In this document: positions 58,289-64,000 of the stretch, one piece after another
Numbering within the stretch: position 1 is the stretch's first letter
Layout: each line of letters opens with the position of its first letter
Source of the DNA: Scardovia inopinata JCM 12537
GTDB lineage: Bacteria; Actinomycetota; Actinomycetes; Actinomycetales; Bifidobacteriaceae
Direction of reading: 5' to 3'
Assembly (NCBI RefSeq): GCF_001042695.1
Contig: NZ_AP012334.1
Span: 744,001-808,000, forward strand
Length of the DNA stretch: 64,000 bases
Notes under the pieces: model-generated
What the model saw: the letters and a program-made list of their open reading frames with translations, nothing else
What the model was told of the DNA's origin: nothing
Database searches by the model: none
Position numbers and translations under genes: made by a program

Positions 58289-59518
58289 ATGCATGTTGAC
58301 TTATTAACCAGAGAATTTCCTCCTCATGTATACGGGGGAGCAGGAGTACACGTAGAAGAGCTGTCCCTTGCCCTGGCTCAAAAGATTGATGTAACCGTGC
58401 GGGCTTTTGATGGTCCCCGCAGTCCTGACCAGGTTCCGGTTCTTGCTCCGTCTGCAGCCGGTTCCCTAGAGGTTGCGGGCTACGATGTTGATCCTTCCAT
58501 GAAAGGAGCAAATCCTGCCCTGCAAACTTTTAATCTGGACCTGCAGATGGCCAAGGATGTGAATGCAGATCTGGTCCATGCCCATACCTGGTACTCCTGT
58601 CTGGCTGGCCGCCTGGCTTCCCAGCTCAATGACATTCCTCTGGTAATTACTGCTCACAGCCTGGAACCCTTCCGTCCCTGGAAAGCTGATCAGCTGGGAG
58701 GGGGATATCATTTGAGCTCCTGGGCGGAGAAAGATGCTTATGAGAATGCAGATGCCATTATTGCTGTTTCCCAGGGAATGAAGGAGGATATTCTCCAGGC
58801 CTATCCTGCCGTCGATCCCAGCAAGGTACGGGTAGTTTACAACGGTATTACCTTGTCTGAATTCCCTGAGCCAGCTGACGATGATCCCGGCTGGGCTGTT
58901 TTTGACCGGTATCATATTGACCGGTCCAAGCCTACTCTGCTCTTTGTGGGCCGGATTACCAATCAGAAAGGGCTGCCTTACCTGCTTAAGGCCCTACCCT
59001 TAATTAACAAGGATATTCAGGTTGTTCTCTGCGCCGGCGCCCCCGACACTCCACAGATTATGAAAGAGGTTCGCCAGGCATTTGAAAAGCTGGATCAGGA
59101 GAGGGGCAATATTATTTGGATTGAAGAAATGCTGCCCAGACCTCAGCTTAATGCCTTGGAGCACGGATCTGATGCCTTTATCTGCCCCAGTATTTATGAG
59201 CCCCTGGGGATTGTGAATTTGGAAGCCATGGTCTGCGGATTACCGGTCATAGGAAGTGCCACCGGAGGGATCCCTGAAGTAGTTCTTGATGGTCAGACCG
59301 GGATTCTGGTTCATTTTGATCAGGTTCACGACGGAACTGGGACTCCCACCAACCCCGACCAGTTTGTTCATGACATGGCAGCTGCCATTGATCAGATGTT
59401 TTCCAACCCTGACCGGGCTAAGCAGATGGGTGCGGCTGGATATCAGCGAGCCAGGGACGTTTTTTCCTGGCAGGCCATAGCCGACGAAACCATTAAGGTT
59501 TACCAGAGTTTGCTGTAA
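58289..59518 (+). CDS. glgA: Glycogen synthase (actinobacterial GT4 type)
   Basis: Glycosyltransferase family 4 enzyme of 409 residues. It opens HVDLLTREFPPHVYGGAGVH, and has PTLLFVGRITNQKGLPYLLK, FICPSIYEPLGIVNLEAM with the catalytic Glu pair region, and GIPEVVLDGQTGILV. Actinobacterial GlgA/GlgM proteins use ADP-glucose to build glycogen or maltose-1-phosphate. Its partner glgC is at 35-36 kb. AAAGGAG lies before the ATG. Confidence 0.9.
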   Translation: MHVDLLTREFPPHVYGGAGVHVEELSLALAQKIDVTVRAFDGPRSPDQVPVLAPSAAGSLEVAGYDVDPSMKGANPALQTFNLDLQMAKDVNADLVHAHTWYSCLAGRLASQLNDIPLVITAHSLEPFRPWKADQLGGGYHLSSWAEKDAYENADAIIAVSQGMKEDILQAYPAVDPSKVRVVYNGITLSEFPEPADDDPGWAVFDRYHIDRSKPTLLFVGRITNQKGLPYLLKALPLINKDIQVVLCAGAPDTPQIMKEVRQAFEKLDQERGNIIWIEEMLPRPQLNALEHGSDAFICPSIYEPLGIVNLEAMVCGLPVIGSATGGIPEVVLDGQTGILVHFDQVHDGTGTPTNPDQFVHDMAAAIDQMFSNPDRAKQMGAAGYQRARDVFSWQAIADETIKVYQSLL

Positions 59519-59607
59519 GCTATTCCTGATCTTGATTTCCATTATCAGTTGTAAACTAAGCGAGTTTGTTATACTTATTTTAAACTGGTGTGGAAAAGGG
59601 GATCAGG

Positions 59608-61374
59608 ATGCTAAAAATATGGCGGAAATATCTGACTCCGTACTGGGGACAGATTGTCATCCTGGTGGTCTTCCAAATTGCGCAGACTATTTTGAATCTG
59701 TATCTGCCCAATTTGCAGGCTGATATTATTAATAAGGGCGTAGCCACGGCTGATACTGACAAGGTGTACCAGCTGGGCTGGGTCATGATAGGAATTTCAC
59801 TGGCTCAGATTGCAGCCAACATTGCTGCCTCCTATCTATCTACCAGAATAGGTATGAGACTGGGGTACGAGTTACGCCGGGACTTTTTTGCTTCTGTAGA
59901 GAACTTCTCTCTGAACGAAATGGAGAAATTCTCAGCCGGCAGTCTGATTACCCGGTCTACCAATGATGTTCTTCAGGTTCAGCAGGCTACTATGCAGGCT
60001 CTGCTGATCATTCTCCAAGCACCGATTATGTTCATTGGCGGATTGATCCTGGCTATCCGTCAGAATGCCAAGCTGACCTGGTCCATTGCAATTATTATTC
60101 CTATTGTCGTGATTGTGGCCATGCTTCTCCTGTCTCAGATGGGACCGCTTTTCAAACGGTTGCAGAAGAGTCTGGACACCCTGAACCGCCTGGTGCGGGA
60201 ACAAATCTCCGGAGTTAGGGTTGTCAGAGCTTTTGTTCGTGAAAAAACAGAGACAGATCGTTTTGAAAAAGCCAACAACAATGTTTACAATATTCTGATT
60301 CCTGTTGGTCGTCTAATGAGCACCATGATTCCGCTCATGTTCTTTATTATCAACATGTCCAATGTGGCTATCATGTGGTTTGGCGGCAAGCTGATTGAAT
60401 CAGGAGATATGGAAATTGGCTCTTTGCAGGCTTTCATTCAGTATTTGATGGTTATTCTCATGGGAGCCATGATGGCGGCCATGATGTCCGTTATGCTTCC
60501 CCGGGCCAGTGTGGCTGCCGGCCGTATACATGAGGTTCTTACGGCAGTCAGTCAGATTCAGGCTCCAGACCATCCTTACTGGCCTGATCAGCCCAGGGGA
60601 GAAGTGGAATTTAAGGACGTATCCTTCCAATATCCCGGTGCTGAAGAACCGGTCCTTTCTCATATTTCTTTTACAGCTCTTCCTGGGCAGACCACAGCCA
60701 TTATTGGCTCCACCGGGTCAGGAAAATCGACCGTCATCCGCCTGGCCAGCAGGATGTTTGATGTAACTGAGGGGCAGGTTTTGGTTGATGGACACGATGT
60801 CAAAGAATATGATCCAGACCAGCTGAACACTCTTTTTGGAACCGTTCCCCAGAAAGCCCTGCTTTTTACCGGTACTATCCGCTCTAACCTGAGTTTTGGA
60901 GATCCTGAGGGCAAGGACGATCAGATGTGGAAGGCCCTGCAGGTAGCCCAGGCTGAAGATTTTGTGCGTGAAGAGCCAGATGGACTTGATACGGCGGTAG
61001 CTGAAGGAGGCACCAACTTCTCCGGAGGACAAAAGCAAAGACTGTGCATAGCCCGGGCTCTGATGCGAAATCCTAAAATATATACTTTTGATGATTCCTT
61101 CTCAGCCCTGGATGTGGCCACTGACAAGCGTCTGCATCAGGCTTTGATTCCGGTGACCCGGCAGGCTACTCAAATTGTTGTGGCTCAACGGGCTTCATCC
61201 ATTCGGACAGCTGACCAGATTTTGGTTATGGACAATGGCCGTATTGTGGGAAGAGGAAAGCACGACCAACTGATGGAAACATGTCCCGCGTATCAGGAAA
61301 TTGTTGAATCCCAGGGAGGACAGGGGCCGGACGTTGAATCCCTGCAGTTTAACCAGGCTGAAGGAGAAAAGTAA
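59608..61374 (+). CDS. ABC exporter subunit A (permease fused to ATPase)
   Basis: A 588-residue half-transporter: six membrane helices (about 1-300) and an ATPase domain with Walker A GSTGSGKSTVIRLASRM, signature FSGGQKQRLCIARALM and Walker B IYTFDDSFSALDV. The Walker B ends in Asp (DD) instead of Asp-Glu, typical of the degenerate half of heterodimeric exporters. ATG 59608 has AGGGG six bases upstream; a GTG at 59590 is less likely. It pairs with the next gene, which starts directly after. Confidence 0.88.
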   Translation: MLKIWRKYLTPYWGQIVILVVFQIAQTILNLYLPNLQADIINKGVATADTDKVYQLGWVMIGISLAQIAANIAASYLSTRIGMRLGYELRRDFFASVENFSLNEMEKFSAGSLITRSTNDVLQVQQATMQALLIILQAPIMFIGGLILAIRQNAKLTWSIAIIIPIVVIVAMLLLSQMGPLFKRLQKSLDTLNRLVREQISGVRVVRAFVREKTETDRFEKANNNVYNILIPVGRLMSTMIPLMFFIINMSNVAIMWFGGKLIESGDMEIGSLQAFIQYLMVILMGAMMAAMMSVMLPRASVAAGRIHEVLTAVSQIQAPDHPYWPDQPRGEVEFKDVSFQYPGAEEPVLSHISFTALPGQTTAIIGSTGSGKSTVIRLASRMFDVTEGQVLVDGHDVKEYDPDQLNTLFGTVPQKALLFTGTIRSNLSFGDPEGKDDQMWKALQVAQAEDFVREEPDGLDTAVAEGGTNFSGGQKQRLCIARALMRNPKIYTFDDSFSALDVATDKRLHQALIPVTRQATQIVVAQRASSIRTADQILVMDNGRIVGRGKHDQLMETCPAYQEIVESQGGQGPDVESLQFNQAEGEK

Positions 61375-63312
61375 ATGTCACATCAGCAATCATCACCGCA
61401 AATAACCGGCAGCCGTCGGCACACCCTGTCCCGCTTGATCCGCTACCTTCTGGCTGATAAGGTTCGTTTTATAGGCATGATTCTGGCTGGTATCGTGGGT
61501 GTAGGACTGATCGTGTATGCACCCAAGGTTTTGGCCAAGGCAACTAATCTTCTCTTTACAGGAGTTCTGGACGTTCTTCTCACCCGGATGGGGGTGCCTC
61601 AGGGGATGAGTACCGGCCAGATTCAGAAACTGCTTCAGTCCCGCGGTCAGGGGAAATTTGCTTCCCTCATTTCCCAGTACGATATTCATGTTGGCCAGGG
61701 CATTGACTGGACAGCCTTAGCCTGGGTTCTGGCCGGAGTAGTGGGCATTTATCTCCTGTCAATCCTTTTCCGCCTGGTCCAGAATTTCCTTATGACCAGG
61801 GTGGTGGCCGACAGTGTCTATGTAATGCGCAGGCAGATTGAAACCAAGATAAATTCCCTGCCCTTACGCTACTTTGACCGGGTTCCCCGCGGGGAGGTTA
61901 TGAGCCGGACCACGAACGACATGGATAACATTTCTGGCAGTCTACAGCAGATCCTGGGTGAATTCTTCTTCTCCAGCTTCCAATTTATCGGTACTGTCAT
62001 CATGATGCTGTCTGTTTCTCCTCTGCTGACTGTGATAGCTCTGGCTGTAGTTCCCTTCCTACTGGCGACTGTGGCTGTTATTCTTCGCATTACCCAGCCT
62101 CAGTTTGTTATTCAATGGCAAAAAACCGGACAGGTTAATTCCCATGTTGAGGAAATGTTCTCTGGTCATATGGTTGTTCGTGCATACGGACAGCAGGAGA
62201 AAGCCAAGGAAGAGTTTGAAGAATACAACAAGGGACTATATGAGTCCAGCTTTAAGGCAACTTTTGTTTCCGGCCTTATGAATCCTGCTACCGGTTTCTT
62301 CGGCAACCTTTCCTTTGTTTTAGTGGTCATTTTTGGCGGAATTAGGGTGATCAACGGGAATCTCAGCTTGGGCGATCTTCAGGCCTTCTCTCAGTACTCC
62401 CGCCAAATTTCCCAGCCCCTGGGGCAGATTGCTTCCATGGCCTCCATGCTCCAGTCAGCTTTGGCCAGTACCTCCCGGATTTTCGAATTCCTGGATGAAG
62501 AAGAGGCAGAAAAAGAAGATCCTTCTACTCCCAGCTTGATCGAACGGACAGGCGGTCCTATCCAGGGTCATGTCCGCTTTGACAATGTTTCTTTCTCTTA
62601 CGATCCCAGGAATCCGCTGATTGGTAATCTGAGTCTGGAAGCATTACCAGGTCAGACTGTGGCAATCGTAGGGCCAACTGGAGCCGGCAAGACGACCTTG
62701 GTTAATCTTCTCATGCGCTTCTATGAAGTTGATCAGGGAGAGATTACTATTGACGGAATCAAGACCAGGGAGATCACCCGCCAGAATCTGCGTTCTCATT
62801 TTGGTATGGTCCTCCAGGATACCTGGCTCTTTGACGGGACAATCAGAGATAATCTCTTCTACGGAGTTCATGACCCTTCTTTGAGAACAGATGACCGTTT
62901 ACTTGAGGCCGCCAGGGCTACTCATGTGGATGAATTCGTCCGTAAACTGCCTCAAGGCTATGAGACTGTGCTAACGGAAGACAGTTCGGAACTGAGCTTG
63001 GGGGAGAGGCAACTCCTGACCATCTGCCGAGCCCTCCTGTCGAACCCTGACATTCTTATTCTGGATGAAGCCACCAGCTCAGTGGACACGAGGACAGAGG
63101 TCAAGGTCCAGAATGCCATGAGTGCCCTGAGAGTAGGGCGGACCAGTTTTGTCATTGCTCATCGCCTGTCTACCATTCGGGATGCCGATCTGATTTTGGT
63201 AGTCAATCATGGATCCATCATTGAGCAGGGTAATCATGAGCAGCTCCTAGCTGCTGGCGGTGCTTATGCTGCCTTGTATAATTCTCAGTTCACTCAGGGG
63301 CAAGAAGAGTGA
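61375..63312 (+). CDS. ABC exporter subunit B (permease fused to ATPase)
   Basis: A 645-residue partner of the preceding gene. It has an extra stretch between the first two helices (about residues 50-110), the permease, and an ATPase with Walker A GPTGAGKTTLVNLLMRF, signature LSLGERQLLTICRALL and Walker B ILILDEATSSVD, so it is the catalytically normal half. Such pairs export drugs or lipids. It starts immediately after subunit A with GGAGAAAAG upstream and overlaps trmI by 4 bp. Confidence 0.88.
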   Translation: MSHQQSSPQITGSRRHTLSRLIRYLLADKVRFIGMILAGIVGVGLIVYAPKVLAKATNLLFTGVLDVLLTRMGVPQGMSTGQIQKLLQSRGQGKFASLISQYDIHVGQGIDWTALAWVLAGVVGIYLLSILFRLVQNFLMTRVVADSVYVMRRQIETKINSLPLRYFDRVPRGEVMSRTTNDMDNISGSLQQILGEFFFSSFQFIGTVIMMLSVSPLLTVIALAVVPFLLATVAVILRITQPQFVIQWQKTGQVNSHVEEMFSGHMVVRAYGQQEKAKEEFEEYNKGLYESSFKATFVSGLMNPATGFFGNLSFVLVVIFGGIRVINGNLSLGDLQAFSQYSRQISQPLGQIASMASMLQSALASTSRIFEFLDEEEAEKEDPSTPSLIERTGGPIQGHVRFDNVSFSYDPRNPLIGNLSLEALPGQTVAIVGPTGAGKTTLVNLLMRFYEVDQGEITIDGIKTREITRQNLRSHFGMVLQDTWLFDGTIRDNLFYGVHDPSLRTDDRLLEAARATHVDEFVRKLPQGYETVLTEDSSELSLGERQLLTICRALLSNPDILILDEATSSVDTRTEVKVQNAMSALRVGRTSFVIAHRLSTIRDADLILVVNHGSIIEQGNHEQLLAAGGAYAALYNSQFTQGQEE

Positions 63313-64000
63313 CTATCAGGCGGGGGCCGCTGAGAGCCGGGGAAAAAGTCCAGCTGACCGATAGGAAATCGTCCATGATTACCCTGCAGCTGGTCCCCGG
63401 TCGCTATACCCAAACAGCTCATGGCTATATTCGCCATGATGATCTGATTGGGTCCAGCGAGGGAACTGTTGTTACTACCGTCCAGCTCAATTCCTCTTTG
63501 TCTGATGAACAGGCAGAAGGAGCAGAAACAGGACGGGGAACAGGTGTCAAACCGGTACCATCCGAGCGATCGGCAGGAAGAAAAATGTCCGGCTGGTCAT
63601 ATTGCCTTATGCGGCCCCGCCTGAATGATTATGTTTTATCTATGCCCCGAGGGGCACAGATAATGTATCCCAAAGATATTGCCCAGGTTCTTCAGCTGGG
63701 TGATATCCGTAGCGGCATGCGGGTCCTGGAATCAGGCGGAGGGAGCGGAGCACTGGGAATTAACCTCCTGGAAGCTGTTGGCCCTCAGGGGCAGGTTACC
63801 ACTGTTGAGGTCCGGGAAGATTTTTCCCAGATTTACCGGGGCAATGTTCAGATTTTCTATGGCTTTCTTCCTCATTGGTGGAAGCTGATGGTCGGAGATT
63901 TTGACAGCACTTGTTCCCAGCTGGAAGATCACTATTTTGATCGGATTGTGCTCGATATGCTGGATCCCTGGAATCGGCTGGATCAGGCTGGCCGGGTTCT
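63309..64000 (+). CDS. tRNA (adenine-N1-)-methyltransferase TrmI-like, 5' part
   Basis: The frame opens with GTG at 63309, overlapping the ABC stop (GTGA), and runs to the window edge, so the C-terminus is missing. The N-terminal part has RAGEKVQLTDRKS and the linker LMRPRLNDYVLSMPRGAQIM, then MYPKDIAQVLQLGDI and the SAM motif RVLESGGGSGALGINLLEAV, and IVLDMLDPW. TrmI makes m1A58 in tRNA. A low-complexity insert of about 35 residues after residue 70 is unusual. Confidence 0.85.
   Translation, partial: MTIRRGPLRAGEKVQLTDRKSSMITLQLVPGRYTQTAHGYIRHDDLIGSSEGTVVTTVQLNSSLSDEQAEGAETGRGTGVKPVPSERSAGRKMSGWSYCLMRPRLNDYVLSMPRGAQIMYPKDIAQVLQLGDIRSGMRVLESGGGSGALGINLLEAVGPQGQVTTVEVREDFSQIYRGNVQIFYGFLPHWWKLMVGDFDSTCSQLEDHYFDRIVLDMLDPWNRLDQAGRV

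Overview
The window looks like chromosome of a high-G+C Gram-positive of the Bifidobacteriaceae, probably a member with moderate G+C (Scardovia/Alloscardovia-like), carrying one integrated element of Firmicutes type. The clues are the fused shikimate kinase/3-dehydroquinate synthase next to aroC, aroQ and pyrG, the alaS-ruvX-mltG string, an actinobacterial-type glycogen synthase, a SufBDCSU operon with a short SufT-like protein, and the phoH-ybeY-corC-era string. Genus and species are inferred, not proven.

Layout. 1-5.8 kb: 3' part of a D-Ala-D-Ala carboxypeptidase, rpsD, a MalY/PatB-type C-S lyase divergent from a LysR regulator with a good LysR box, a broken NUDIX gene, a histidine phosphatase and two small membrane-associated genes. 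6-18 kb: alaS-ruvX-mltG, an unrecognised AT-rich lipoprotein with an odd leader and a 16-bp perfect hairpin inside its signal-peptide codons, an A24 prepilin peptidase, then aroC-aroKB-aroQ and pyrG. No shikimate dehydrogenase gene is present in this aro cluster.

18.1-28.0 kb: a mobilizable element related to the Tn4451/large-serine-recombinase group. It holds TnpW, a Cys-rich VLP protein, a DinJ-YafQ toxin-antitoxin pair, a frameshifted MobA/MobL relaxase, an IncQ-like oriT, a DUF3847 protein, two small sigma-like proteins, a YxlEFG-like ABC module under an XRE regulator, and the serine recombinase. The ABC ATPase and permease genes each carry one in-frame TGA and the relaxase carries a frameshift, so the element looks partly decayed (or the sequence has errors).

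28.1-45.5 kb: the sufB-D-C-S-U-T iron-sulfur operon, a HAD phosphatase, glgC, an NCS2 uracil/xanthine permease behind a 31-bp palindrome, tRNA-Leu(GAG), then a dense forward operon of RNA-related genes (TrmH-type methylase, rsmE, HIT, phoH, ybeY, corC, era) ending in a Gfo/Idh/MocA oxidoreductase. 45.5-64 kb: a long-chain acyl-CoA ligase, ribosomal protein L25, a TRIC channel, a 2-hydroxyisocaproate/lactate dehydrogenase, rpsT, lepA-hemW, two MFS transporters (one behind a MerR-like dyad, one behind a C10 tract), a basic membrane protein, glgA, a heterodimeric ABC exporter pair, and the 5' part of trmI running off the end.

The strongest candidates for something undescribed are the leader and intragenic hairpin of the orphan lipoprotein (10.6-10.9 kb), the palindrome before the NCS2 permease, the C10 tract in a likely promoter spacer, and the oriT and in-frame TGA codons of the element. 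No CRISPR array or rRNA gene was seen.
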